Of a stretch of 64,000 bases of DNA, positions 53,310 to 64,000 are shown piece after piece. Where the stretch lies: NCBI RefSeq assembly GCF_010668805.1, contig NZ_WUFT01000003.1:357753-421752 (forward strand), in the 5' to 3' direction. This stretch comes from Rhizobium phaseoli (GTDB lineage: Bacteria > Pseudomonadota > Alphaproteobacteria > Rhizobiales > Rhizobiaceae). The stretch's first letter is position 1; every line of letters starts with the position of its first letter. A program made the position numbers and the translations under genes. The notes under the pieces were generated by a model. The model did not search any database. It was not told the origin of the DNA and saw nothing but the letters and a program-made list of their open reading frames with translations.

Positions 53310-55577
53310 ATGAGAGACCTTTCCGGCGGTCCGCGCGTGCTGCTCAGGCGGCTGCGCGAGTTGATGGCGGAGCCGCTGGAGCCGCAGGATCGTCTTGACC
53401 GGATCGTCCGCCAGATCGCCGGCAACATGGTGGCCGAGGTCTGCTCGGTTTACGTGCTGCGCGCCGATGGCGTGCTCGAACTCTACGCGACCGAAGGCCT
53501 CAACCGTGAGGCCGTGCACCTGGCGCAACTGAAGATGGGGCAAGGCCTGGTCGGCACGATCGCGGCCTCGGCGCAGCCGCTGAACCTTTCCGATGCGCAG
53601 TCGCATCCTGCTTTCCGCTACCTGCCGGAAACCGGCGAAGAAATCTACCATTCCTTCCTCGGCGTGCCGATCCTTCGGACCGGGCGCTCGCTCGGCGTTC
53701 TCGTCGTGCAGAACAAGGCGAGCCGCAACTATCGCGAGGAGGAGCTGGAAGCGCTCGAGACGACGGCGATGGTGCTGGCCGAGATGATCGCCACCGGCGA
53801 GCTGAAAAAGATCACCAAGCCGGGCCTCGAACTCGACCTGACGCGTTCGGTGACCGTCGACGGCGACACCTATAATGACGGCATCGGCCTTGGTTACGTC
53901 GTGCTGCACGAGCCGCGCATCGTCGTTACCAACCTGCTCAACGAGGATGCCGAGAAGGAAATCCGGCGGCTGGCTGAAGCCATGGGCTCGCTCAGGATCT
54001 CGATCGACGACATGCTGTCGCGTCGCGACGTGTCGATGGAGGGCGAACACCGCGAGGTGCTCGAAACCTATCGCATGTTCGCGCATGACCAGGGCTGGGT
54101 GCGCAAGCTCGAGGAGGCGATCCGCAACGGCCTGACGGCGGAAGCGGCGGTCGAGAAGGTGCAGAGCGACACCAAAGCCCGGATGATGCGGTTGACCGAC
54201 CCCTATCTGCGCGAACGCATGCATGATTTCGAGGATCTGGCGAACCGGCTGCTCAGACAATTGACGGGTTATACCGGGCGGACGACCGCCGAAGGTTTCC
54301 CCAATGACGCGGTCGTCCTGGCGCGTGCCATGGGGGCGGCCGAGCTGCTCGACTATCCGCGTGCCAATGTGCGCGGGCTGGTGCTGGAAGAAGGCGCGGT
54401 GACGAGCCATGTGGTGATCGTCGCGCGCGCCATGGGTATTCCGGTCATCGGTCAGGCAGCCGGTGTGGTGGCGCTCGCCGAGAACGGCGATGCCGTGATC
54501 ATCGACGCCGACGAGGGACACGTGCATTTGCGGCCGATGGCCGATCACCGGCGTTCCTACGAGGAAAAGGTTCGCTTCCGCGCCAGGCGGCAGGAGCAGT
54601 TCCGGGCGCTGCGCGCCGTCGAGCCGGTGACCAAGGATGGACAGCGGATCGCGTTGATGATGAATGCGGGGCTGCTGGTCGACCTGCCGCAGCTTTCGGA
54701 ATCGGGTGCCGAGGGCATCGGTCTCTTCCGCACCGAACTGCAGTTCATGATCGCCTCCACCATGCCGAAGGCGGACGAGCAGGAGCAGTTCTATCGTAAT
54801 GTGATAAAACAGGCGGCGGGCCGGCCCGTCACCTTCCGTACGCTCGATATCGGCGGCGACAAGGTCGTGCCGTATTTCCGCGGCCATGAGGAAGAAAATC
54901 CCGCACTCGGCTGGCGCGCCATCCGACTGTCGCTCGACCGACCGGGACTGTTGCGCACCCAGTTGCGCGCGCTGTTGAAAGCGTCGGCAGACACCGAGCT
55001 GAAGTTGATGGTGCCGATGGTCACCGAGGTTTCCGAGCTGAAGATCGTGCGCGAGCTGTTGCAGAAGGAAGTGCAGCATCTCTCGCGCTTCGGCCACGGG
55101 CTGCCGCGCAAGCTGCAATTCGGTGCGATGCTGGAAGTGCCTGCACTGCTTTGGCAGCTCGATGAACTGATGGAGGCGGTCGATTTCGTCTCTGTCGGTT
55201 CGAACGACCTCTTCCAGTTCTCGATGGCGGTCGATCGCGGCAATGCGCGGGTCTCGGACCGCTTCGATCCGCTCGGTAAACCGTTTTTGCGCATTCTGCG
55301 CGATATCGTGCGCGGCGCCGACCGGAACAAGACGCCGGTAACGCTCTGCGGCGAGCTTGCCAGCAAACCGATCTCGGCGATGGCGCTGCTCGGCATCGGC
55401 TTCCGCTCGATCTCGATGTCGCCGGCCTCGATCGGACCGGTGAAGGCAATGTTGCTCGGGCTCGATGTCGGGGTGCTGACCAAGGCGATGGACGAGGTGC
55501 TGGACGATATCCACGCCATGATGCCGATGCGCGAGGTGCTTGCCCGCTTTGCCGAAAGCCACAATATTCCCCTTTAG
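53310..55577 (+). CDS. ptsP: Phosphoenolpyruvate-protein phosphotransferase, nitrogen PTS Enzyme I
   Basis: 755 residues. An N-terminal GAF domain (about 15-160, with QGLVGTIAASAQPLN) is followed by the HPr-binding and phosphohistidine domain (active His in EGAVTSHVVIVARAMG near 370) and the PEP-binding TIM barrel with GEGIGLFRTELQFM and SVGSNDLFQFSMAVDR. EI-Ntr passes phosphate to NPr and EIIA-Ntr, which control potassium transport and nitrogen responses. The start at ATG 53310 has GGGAG 12 bases upstream. It lies 89 bases downstream of lysC. Confidence 0.95.
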   Translation: MRDLSGGPRVLLRRLRELMAEPLEPQDRLDRIVRQIAGNMVAEVCSVYVLRADGVLELYATEGLNREAVHLAQLKMGQGLVGTIAASAQPLNLSDAQSHPAFRYLPETGEEIYHSFLGVPILRTGRSLGVLVVQNKASRNYREEELEALETTAMVLAEMIATGELKKITKPGLELDLTRSVTVDGDTYNDGIGLGYVVLHEPRIVVTNLLNEDAEKEIRRLAEAMGSLRISIDDMLSRRDVSMEGEHREVLETYRMFAHDQGWVRKLEEAIRNGLTAEAAVEKVQSDTKARMMRLTDPYLRERMHDFEDLANRLLRQLTGYTGRTTAEGFPNDAVVLARAMGAAELLDYPRANVRGLVLEEGAVTSHVVIVARAMGIPVIGQAAGVVALAENGDAVIIDADEGHVHLRPMADHRRSYEEKVRFRARRQEQFRALRAVEPVTKDGQRIALMMNAGLLVDLPQLSESGAEGIGLFRTELQFMIASTMPKADEQEQFYRNVIKQAAGRPVTFRTLDIGGDKVVPYFRGHEEENPALGWRAIRLSLDRPGLLRTQLRALLKASADTELKLMVPMVTEVSELKIVRELLQKEVQHLSRFGHGLPRKLQFGAMLEVPALLWQLDELMEAVDFVSVGSNDLFQFSMAVDRGNARVSDRFDPLGKPFLRILRDIVRGADRNKTPVTLCGELASKPISAMALLGIGFRSISMSPASIGPVKAMLLGLDVGVLTKAMDEVLDDIHAMMPMREVLARFAESHNIPL

Positions 55578-55606
55578 ACAGAGACTAAGAAGAATCGGAG
55601 TGAAGG

Positions 55607-56686
55607 GTGGCGAAGCTTCCCGTTGAAAAGATGCGCGAGCTGGAACGCCGTTTCGGCGAGATCGAAGCGCGCATGTCGGCCGGTCCGGCTGCCGATGTCT
55701 ATGTGAAGCTCGCATCCGAATATTCCGAGCTGCAGCCCGTCGTGACGAAGATCCGCGCCTATGAGAAGGCGATCGCCGAGCTTGCCGATCTCGAAACGCT
55801 GCTCGAAGACAAGTCGGTCGACCGCGACATGCGCGACCTTGCGGAGCTGGAGCTGCCCGAGGTGAAAGAGCAGATCGAGGCGCTTGAGCAGGAGATGCAG
55901 ATCCTGCTGCTGCCGAAGGATGCCGCTGACGAGAAGAGCGCCATCCTCGAAATCCGCGCCGGCACTGGCGGCTCGGAAGCGGCCCTTTTTGCCGGCGATC
56001 TCTTTCGCATGTACGAGCGTTTCGCGGCGGAAAAAGGCTGGAAGGTTGAGGTGCTCTCGGCAAGCGAAGGCGAAGCCGGCGGCTACAAAGAAATCATCGC
56101 GACGATCACCGGCCGGGGCGTGTTCGCCAAGCTGAAATTCGAATCCGGCGTGCATCGCGTCCAGCGTGTGCCAGAGACCGAGGCGGGCGGGCGCATCCAT
56201 ACGTCGGCCGCAACGGTGGCGGTGCTGCCGGAGGCCGAGGAGATCGACATCGAGATCCGCCAGGAGGATATCCGTATCGACACGATGCGCTCTTCGGGTG
56301 CCGGCGGCCAGCACGTCAATACGACGGACTCGGCGGTGCGCATCACCCATCTGCCGAGCGGCATCGTCGTCACCAGCTCGGAAAAATCGCAGCACCAGAA
56401 TCGCGCCAAGGCGATGCAGGTGCTGCGTTCGAGGCTCTACGATGCCGAGCGGCAGAGGGCCGACAGCGAGCGCTCGGCCGACCGCAAGAGCCAGGTCGGC
56501 TCCGGCGACCGCTCGGAACGCATCCGAACCTATAATTTCCCGCAGGGTCGCATCACCGACCACCGTATCAATCTGACGCTCTACAAGCTCGACCGGATGA
56601 TGGAAGGTGAGATCGAGGAGGTGGTGGATGCGCTGATGGCCGATTATCAGGCAAGCCAGCTGGCGCAGCTCGGCGAGCAGCAATGA
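55607..56686 (+). CDS. prfA: Peptide chain release factor 1
   Basis: 359 residues from GTG 55607, with GGAG seven bases upstream. The peptidyl-tRNA hydrolysis motif GGQ is in [14 protein letters not shown] near residues 227-240, and the stop-codon reading PxT-type tripeptide is PET in [20 protein letters not shown] near 185. It terminates translation at UAA and UAG. The TGA overlaps the ATG of prmC, the methyltransferase that modifies its GGQ glutamine. Confidence 0.97.
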   Translation: MAKLPVEKMRELERRFGEIEARMSAGPAADVYVKLASEYSELQPVVTKIRAYEKAIAELADLETLLEDKSVDRDMRDLAELELPEVKEQIEALEQEMQILLLPKDAADEKSAILEIRAGTGGSEAALFAGDLFRMYERFAAEKGWKVEVLSASEGEAGGYKEIIATITGRGVFAKLKFESGVHRVQRVPETEAGGRIHTSAATVAVLPEAEEIDIEIRQEDIRIDTMRSSGAGGQHVNTTDSAVRITHLPSGIVVTSSEKSQHQNRAKAMQVLRSRLYDAERQRADSERSADRKSQVGSGDRSERIRTYNFPQGRITDHRINLTLYKLDRMMEGEIEEVVDALMADYQASQLAQLGEQQ

Positions 56687-57543
56687 GCGCGACGGTCGCC
56701 GATACGCTTGCCGAAGCGCGCCGCCGCTTCATCGAAGCAGGTGTCGCCGACCCGGCGACCGATGCGCGACTGCTTGTCGCGGGCCTTCTGAAACTATCGC
56801 CGACCGAGCTTTTGACGCGATCGTCCGAGAGGCTTTCTCTCGAGCAGGCGGAGTTGATTTTCAAGGCGGTGGAGCGCCGGCTCGGCCATGAGCCCGTGCA
56901 TCGTATTCTCGGCGAGCGGGAGTTCTATGGCCTGCCGCTTCGGCTCTCAGTGGAAACGCTTGAACCGCGGCCGGATACCGAAATCCTGGTCGATACGGTG
57001 CTTGCCTATCTCAAGGACCTTGCAAAGGTACAAGACCGCCTCCATATTCTTGACATGGGAACCGGGACAGGGGCGATATGCCTTGCGCTTTTGAGCGAAT
57101 GTCCTGAAGCGTCAGGTATCGGCAGCGACATATCGGCGGATGCACTTCGGACGGCAAGATCGAATGCAGAAAGACACGGATTGCAGGATCGTTTTCAAGC
57201 CGTACAGTCGAAATGGTTCGAGAGCATCCAGGGTTCGTTTCACGTGATTGTCTCAAATCCGCCCTATATTGCTTCCAATGTCATTCACGATCTCGCTCCC
57301 GAAGTGACGAAATTTGATCCGGTTGCGGCTCTGGATGGCGGCCCGGAGGGGCTTGACGCCTACAACGCTATCGCCAAGGATGCTGCAAGGTTCATGAGGC
57401 CTGATGGGGTTGTCGGGCTGGAAATCGGCTACGATCAGCGAAACGATGTGACGGCGATTTTTGAAGCGAAAGGCTTCAAATGCCTCAAATCCGTAAAAGA
57501 TTATGGTCAGAACGATAGGGTGCTCGTGTTCGCGCTCGCGTGA
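56683..57543 (+). CDS. prmC: Release factor glutamine methyltransferase
   Basis: 286 residues. An N-terminal helical domain (about 1-80, with [18 protein letters not shown]) is joined to a SAM methyltransferase with [15 protein letters not shown] near 114-128 and the catalytic NPPY in [12 protein letters not shown] near 187-198. It methylates the GGQ glutamine of RF1 and RF2. The start overlaps prfA by four bases. From about residue 105 the codon choice becomes less GC-biased than in prfA, so the 3' half looks different in composition. Confidence 0.93.
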   Translation: MSATVADTLAEARRRFIEAGVADPATDARLLVAGLLKLSPTELLTRSSERLSLEQAELIFKAVERRLGHEPVHRILGEREFYGLPLRLSVETLEPRPDTEILVDTVLAYLKDLAKVQDRLHILDMGTGTGAICLALLSECPEASGIGSDISADALRTARSNAERHGLQDRFQAVQSKWFESIQGSFHVIVSNPPYIASNVIHDLAPEVTKFDPVAALDGGPEGLDAYNAIAKDAARFMRPDGVVGLEIGYDQRNDVTAIFEAKGFKCLKSVKDYGQNDRVLVFALA

Positions 57544-57885
57544 CAGGCGATAGTTGCTGCATTGAACGGGACATTGTTGTTATTGCGAAGAAAAGGCTTG
57601 GATTTCCCAGGGAAGCAATATAGGTTGCGGTTACGTGTTGGGCAGATGGGAATGAACGAGATTCGTTCGGTACTTGGTTTGCCTCGGGGGTCCGCTCTTT
57701 TAAACGAGAGTTTCAACGGTTGAACACGACCCAATGCGTGAATCAGTCAATCTGACTTGAAAACCAAGCGGCAGGTCGGCGCAAAGGCGCAGTATGCTCG
57801 CGGCACAAAGGTCCTGACCTGCTTTTCGGTCATGGCGGTTGGTGCCATGTATCCATCATAAACAGAGAATTCAGGTGAACGATCT
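57544..57885. other. 342-base intergenic stretch, no gene supported
   Basis: The stretch is noticeably lower in GC than the flanks. A possible stem gcaggtc (57771-57777) and gacctgc (57816-57822) followed by tttt might form a leader terminator in front of the DUF4167 gene. A 75-codon minus-strand frame was not accepted. No tRNA or known riboswitch was recognised. Confidence 0.5.
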
Positions 57886-58626
57886 ATGAGGCCAGGACAG
57901 CAGAACAAGCGCGGTCGAGGGCGTGGTAACAACAATAACGGCGGCGGCGGCGGCGGAAGTAACAATAACAATAACAACAATTTCAACCGCAAGGGCGGCA
58001 ATCCGCTGACCCGGACCTATGACAGTTCCGGCCCCGATGTGAAGATTCGCGGTACTGCGCAGCATATCGCCGAAAAATACGCACAGCTCGGCCGCGACGC
58101 CCAAAGCTCCGGCGACCGCGTGATTGCCGAAAACTATCTCCAGCACGCCGAACATTATTATCGTATCATCGCCAGCGCCCAGGCGCAGATGCAGGAACGC
58201 TTCCAGCGCGACGATCGCGGCGAATATGATCGCGATGGTTCTGACCGCGACGGTGCGGATCGGGACGGCGACGATATGGATAACAACGACAATGACGGCG
58301 ACGATGTCGTTATCGTCCAGCCGCCGCAGAGCAGGCAGCAGCACCGGCCGCAGGCACAGCCGCAACCGGCGCCCGCCCCGGCGGCTGCACCGGCGCCCCA
58401 GCCCGAGATGATCGACGGAACCGGCCCGCAGCCGGAGATCGAAGGCATTCCGGCCGAGGTCGCCATGGATGAGGAAGGCTCCGCCGGTCAACCGCGCCAG
58501 CCCCGCCGTCGCAGCACCGGCAGCCGTCCCCGTCGCCCGCGCCGCGGCGCTGAGGGCGAAGCAGCCGCCGAGGGCGAGGGCTCGTCCGGCGAGGCGCCGG
58601 TACTGGCTGACGCCGCATCGGAATGA
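57886..58626 (+). CDS. DUF4167 low-complexity protein
   Basis: 246 residues with AGGTGA about seven bases before the ATG. An Asn/Gly-rich start (RPGQQNKRGRGRGNNNNGGG, a basic-glycine tract and a run of Asn) is followed by the DUF4167 core IRGTAQHIAEKYAQLGRDAQ near residues 51-70. The remainder is an Asp/Arg repeat (DRDGSDRDGADRDGDD), a Pro/Ala-rich linker and a basic tail with RRRSTGSRPRRPRRG. The RG- and N-rich ends resemble RNA-binding disordered regions, which is an inference from composition. Confidence 0.88.
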   Translation: MRPGQQNKRGRGRGNNNNGGGGGGSNNNNNNNFNRKGGNPLTRTYDSSGPDVKIRGTAQHIAEKYAQLGRDAQSSGDRVIAENYLQHAEHYYRIIASAQAQMQERFQRDDRGEYDRDGSDRDGADRDGDDMDNNDNDGDDVVIVQPPQSRQQHRPQAQPQPAPAPAAAPAPQPEMIDGTGPQPEIEGIPAEVAMDEEGSAGQPRQPRRRSTGSRPRRPRRGAEGEAAAEGEGSSGEAPVLADAASE

Positions 58627-58684
58627 GAATTTCGCTTCTCCTTCAGGAGGAGCGTGAGGTTCATGCCATCTGTTAGAATTGCAA

Positions 58685-58717
58685 CGAAAATCCCCGGCCT
58701 CGCGCCGGGGATTTTCG
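58685..58717 (+). terminator. Rho-independent terminator of the DUF4167 gene
   Basis: 14-bp stem cgaaaatccccggc (58685-58698) and gccggggattttcg (58704-58717), loop ctcgc, followed by ttttgt. It is about 60 bases after the stop. Confidence 0.85.
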
Positions 58718-58728
58718 TTTTGTCGGCT

Positions 58729-58757
58729 CTTTAAACTCGCAGAACAGGGTACCATAT
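58729..58757 (+). promoter_or_regulatory. Possible heat-shock (RpoH-type) promoter of clpB
   Basis: CTTTAA at 58729-58734 and CCATAT at 58752-58757 are 17 bases apart. That resembles the CTTGAA-N-CCATAT pattern used by alphaproteobacterial RpoH, with one mismatch in the -35 box. clpB is a classical RpoH target. Confidence 0.35.
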
Positions 58758-58876
58758 TCTCCTCGACTGCTTCGCCCAAATCTGAGATGGGCCAAGCGCG
58801 GCCTGCCTTTTCAGGGGGTCGATCTCAATCATCGGTCTGCGCCTGATTTGGGCAGGGCGATTCATGGAGGTAGAAT

Positions 58877-61477
<2,601 letters not shown>

Positions 61478-61499
61478 GCCGTTTCTCCGGATGAACGAG

Positions 61500-61527
61500 A
61501 ATGGCGGCTTTGGCCGCCATTTCTGTT
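61500..61527 (+). terminator. Terminator hairpin after clpB
   Basis: Stem aatggcggc (61500-61508) and gccgccatt (61513-61521), loop tttg, followed by tctgttt. It begins 22 bases after the clpB stop. Confidence 0.7.
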
Positions 61528-61580
61528 TGGCGGGGGCGAAACGACTGAACGGTTCATCTGCTTGCCGGCCATAGCGGCGA

Positions 61581-63521
61581 TTACTTGCTCGCCACCTGAT
61601 CTGCCGTCTGATTGTTCAGCAGCGTATCAATACGCTTGCGCTCGTCCTCGAATTTCGCCAGCGCCTCGCCTTGCAGCGATTTTCCGCCCGGCAGACGGAT
61701 GCGCAAGGGATCGACCTTGGTGCCGTTGACGATCAGCTCGTAATGCAGATGGGGTCCGGTGGACTCGCCCGTCGTGCCGACCCAGCCGATCACCTGACCC
61801 TGACGAATCTTGGCGCCGGGGATAACGCCCTTGGCGATGGCGCTCTGGTGATTGTAGGAGGATTCATAGCCGTTGGCATGGCGGATGATCGTCTGGTTGC
61901 CGTAACCGCCGGAATCCCAGCCGGCTTTTTCGACCGTGCCGTTGCCGGCGGCGATGATTGCCGTACCGCGAGGAGCCGCCCAGTCGACACCGGTGTGCAT
62001 GCGGGCGAAACCGAGGATCGGGTGACGGCGCATGCCGAAGCCCGATTTGAAGATGCCGTTCGGAACCGGGTTGCGCAGCAGGAACTGGCGGATGCTCTTG
62101 CCGTTCTCGTCGAAATAGTCGACCGTGCCGTCGTCGGGATCCTGGAAGCGGTAGAAGCGCGTCTGCGTGTCGCCGAAACGGGCGTTGACGTAGAGCAGTT
62201 CGGAATCCTCGGTCGCCTGGCCGGCGCTGTCGGCGACGGAGAAGAAGGCTTCGAGACTGTCGGTCGACCTCAGCTGCGCCTGGAAATCGACATTGCTGGC
62301 GAGCAGCTTGATGATCAGCGCCGTCATATCCTTGGTCATGCCGTAGGACAGGGCCGCGCGATAAATGCCGTCATAGACGCGCGGCAGGTTCTGGCCGGGT
62401 GGCGGCGCGAAGGAATTGTCATCGAAGGCGGTGGCGATGGCATCCAGCATTGGCGGCTCGCTTCCGGGCACGTATCTGCCCTTGTCGTCGACGGCGACGG
62501 TGACAAGATGGCGCGTGCCACGATAGACGCTGGCTCGGATGATCTTTGCCTGCTCGCCCTTCTGAATGATGCCGATCCGCAGCACGTCGCCCTTGTCGAG
62601 ATCGGCGGAACCCAGTTGCTGCGAGATAAACCCGGCAATGCCATCGGCATATTGCTGCGGATAGCCGGAATCCGTCAGCGCCTTGGCAATCGGCGTGTCG
62701 ACGCGGACGGGCAGGATGTCGTCGGCGAACTCCTCGGTCTGCGGCGTGATCGATTCCGATGCGGAAACGGTCATGTTCTGTTCGAGCACGCGAGCCGACA
62801 GGCCGGCGGTCAGATCGACATCGGCATCCTCATTGGAGAAGCGGCGCGGATCGACGTAATAAAGGGCTGCAAGCTGCGTGTTGCCATCGGTCAGCACCGA
62901 GCCATTGGAACGCACATTCTCTTCGACCTCTTCGAGCGACAGGCCGGACGCCATCTTCATGCTGCTCTTGCCGGTCGGGAAGGAAATGGTCTTCAGGCTG
63001 ACTTCGGATTCGACATCGGAGCCGTAAAGCGCGCCGGTGCGGCTTTGCGGGGCGGGCTGCGGCTCGTCGGCGGAAAAGATCGCCAGGGGATCGAAGTCGG
63101 GATAGTCCTCGGTCGCCACATGGTTGGCGGCCAGCGTCATCTTCACATGCGCGAAGGGCTGGCGACGAACGACCTCTTTCTCGCCATCGTGGACGACGGT
63201 TGAAACTTCCATGATGGCACGGTCGGACGGTTTTGCGGCGATGGCGGGCGCGATCAGCCTTCCGCCGCGCACCACTGTCGTATCCTCGTGCGCGTCCGCG
63301 GCAGCACTTGCATAGGCCTCGGCGGGGATTGCCAGCTGCTGGCGGCCGTCAAGGGCGGCAAAAAGGGCGACGCCCATTAGGACGGAGGATGTAATGCCGG
63401 TGAGGAACGTGCCCGAGAGCCAGCGCAAGGAAACCTCGCGGCGGTCGGGCGCACGTCTGCCGTCGGCCAGAAGCGGAGGCTCGTTGCCCAACGAGCGGAT
63501 CATCATTTTCTCCGTCATCAT
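61581..63521 (-). CDS. M23-family (LytM-type) peptidoglycan endopeptidase
   Basis: 646 residues from ATG 63521; in-frame ATGs at 63518, 63506 and 63503 are alternatives, and GGAG lies just before 63506. A cytoplasmic tail and one membrane helix (about 35-60) precede a long periplasmic region. The C-terminal M23 domain (about 490-600) has RRHPILGFARMHTGVDWAAPRGT with the metal-binding His and Asp, and GPHLHYELIVNGTKVDP with the HxH. All metal ligands are present, so it should be active, unlike EnvC-type activators. It would cut peptide cross-links. Confidence 0.9.
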   Translation of the reverse strand: MMTEKMMIRSLGNEPPLLADGRRAPDRREVSLRWLSGTFLTGITSSVLMGVALFAALDGRQQLAIPAEAYASAAADAHEDTTVVRGGRLIAPAIAAKPSDRAIMEVSTVVHDGEKEVVRRQPFAHVKMTLAANHVATEDYPDFDPLAIFSADEPQPAPQSRTGALYGSDVESEVSLKTISFPTGKSSMKMASGLSLEEVEENVRSNGSVLTDGNTQLAALYYVDPRRFSNEDADVDLTAGLSARVLEQNMTVSASESITPQTEEFADDILPVRVDTPIAKALTDSGYPQQYADGIAGFISQQLGSADLDKGDVLRIGIIQKGEQAKIIRASVYRGTRHLVTVAVDDKGRYVPGSEPPMLDAIATAFDDNSFAPPPGQNLPRVYDGIYRAALSYGMTKDMTALIIKLLASNVDFQAQLRSTDSLEAFFSVADSAGQATEDSELLYVNARFGDTQTRFYRFQDPDDGTVDYFDENGKSIRQFLLRNPVPNGIFKSGFGMRRHPILGFARMHTGVDWAAPRGTAIIAAGNGTVEKAGWDSGGYGNQTIIRHANGYESSYNHQSAIAKGVIPGAKIRQGQVIGWVGTTGESTGPHLHYELIVNGTKVDPLRIRLPGGKSLQGEALAKFEDERKRIDTLLNNQTADQVASK

Positions 63522-63830
63522 GGCAGTCGGGTCCGCGTCCTTACATTCGACGTCTCTGGAAGCATTTCTCGGCCATCCTGGCTGGGGCGAAAGATGTGCA
63601 TATTATAGGCATGGAAGTCAAATCGCACAGGGAAAGGCAGTCTGCCTGCATTTGCCTGTGTGAATCGTGTGTCTCTTAAGACCAGCAGATTGTGATGATG
63701 TCGGGGCGCGGTGGAGCGGAAAAAGCATTCCTCCCCCAAAAAGTCGAAAGAGGTTCATTTTCCTGGCCGTGTCAGCTCGGTCGGAATCCGGGAAACGACT
63801 GCATTTCCATGCGGTCTGAAATTTCGCCTT
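63522..63830. other. Intergenic stretch with no gene supported
   Basis: Two minus-strand frames of 73 codons overlap here, but neither has a convincing ribosome binding site or protein-like composition. The stretch lies between the M23 gene start and the AT-rich promoter region at 63831 onward, and probably holds the promoter of the M23 gene. Confidence 0.4.
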
Positions 63831-63831
63831 C

Positions 63832-63907
63832 AAAAACAATAGTTTGAAAGAAAAATCAGTTTTTTCGAAAAGCGCTGTTGACTGTTTGGGAGGGTTAGTT
63901 CTATAAG
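63832..63907 (+). promoter_or_regulatory. Strong promoter with UP-like tract, probably for an rRNA operon
   Basis: TTGACT (63878-63883) and TATAAG (63902-63907) are separated by 18 bases. The preceding 45 bases are rich in A and T (agtttgaaag, aaaaatcagt, tttttcgaaa), like an UP element. The following leader (gggcggcggcgctgctggcg, ctttcgttctaaagaaactc) looks like a Rhizobiaceae 16S rRNA leader as I remember it. No rRNA sequence itself is in the window. Confidence 0.6.
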
Positions 63908-64000
63908 CCCACTCACTGAACGAGGGCGGCGGCGCTGCTGGCGACGAAGTCTTTCGTTCTAAAGAAACTCAAGCGGATTAGCGATTGCTGGTTTGTGTTC

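Noticed and set aside
53244..56063. 939-codon minus-strand open frame opposite ptsP and prfA
   Set aside because: It is the high-GC shadow of two well-conserved plus-strand genes; its translation is rich in His/Arg/Gln with no motif or ribosome binding site.
57507..57734. 75-codon minus-strand frame after prmC
   Set aside because: There is no ribosome binding site, poor composition, and overlap with the prmC 3' end.

Overview
The window reads as ordinary chromosomal backbone of a Rhizobiales bacterium, most likely Rhizobium of the etli/leguminosarum group. The reasons are the high GC content, protein sequences and gene neighbourhoods typical of Rhizobiaceae (ftsEX-ydcF-plsC, tlpA/argH-lptM-lysA-TIGR02302, secA/parvulin-argJ-GNAT-mutT, ubiG/lysC-ptsP-prfA-prmC-DUF4167-clpB), and intergenic palindromic and mosaic repeats of the kind common in rhizobia. 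No prophage, insertion sequence, integrase, CRISPR array, secretion-system island or biosynthetic cluster was seen. About 64 protein genes, one tRNA and a probable rRNA promoter at the right edge are supported.

Layout. 1-5.6 kb: truncated gloB (glyoxalase II), a methyltransferase, hisC-tyrC (histidine and tyrosine synthesis), an acetyltransferase, a DUF2125 protein and a ChaC-type cyclotransferase. 5.6-9.1 kb, minus strand: ftsE-ftsX-ydcF-plsC (division and envelope). 9.2-11.1 kb: a membrane-anchored protein, hpt and cpdR, the response regulator that helps control CtrA proteolysis. 11.3-18 kb: a large TIGR02302 membrane protein, lysA, a small lipoprotein and argH, divergent from tlpA. 18-22.7 kb: a tiny membrane ORF, 3-hydroxybutyryl-CoA dehydrogenase, etfBA (electron transfer for acyl-CoA oxidation), a rhomboid protease and a PduO-type cobalamin adenosyltransferase. 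22.6-23.2 kb is gene-free and made of repeats.

23.2-31.9 kb: small membrane proteins, an SDR oxidoreductase, a YihY protein, gluQ head-to-head with an AlkA-like glycosylase, an HNH nuclease, a DsbB-like protein, a YqaA-type protein, a KefB-like antiporter with a cyclic-nucleotide domain, and small hypotheticals. 32-40 kb: tRNA-Leu(CAA), a divergent MFS/TetR pair with two palindromic operator candidates, an aldo/keto reductase, an acyl-CoA synthetase, and a CelD-type acetyltransferase next to a polysaccharide flippase. 40-50.8 kb: secA, a periplasmic parvulin, argJ, GNAT, mutT, a lone Flp pilin, a SAM methyltransferase, comF, grxC, a nitrilase-family hydrolase and DUF1178. 50.9-64 kb: ubiG, lysC, ptsP, prfA, prmC, a low-complexity DUF4167 protein, clpB, an M23 endopeptidase, and a strong promoter with an AT-rich upstream region that probably drives an rRNA operon beyond the window.

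Most genes serve amino-acid synthesis (His, Tyr, Lys, Arg), envelope and division, protein quality control, redox and translation. No new multi-gene system stands out. The best leads are in the non-coding DNA: a dispersed two-hairpin repeat whose edge falls on or next to the stop codon of five different genes, a 145-bp element with perfect 35-bp inverted ends, operator-like palindromes, CtrA-type boxes near ftsE and cpdR, and a 30-codon membrane ORF with a strong ribosome binding site. All family assignments come from reading motifs by eye; no database search was run.
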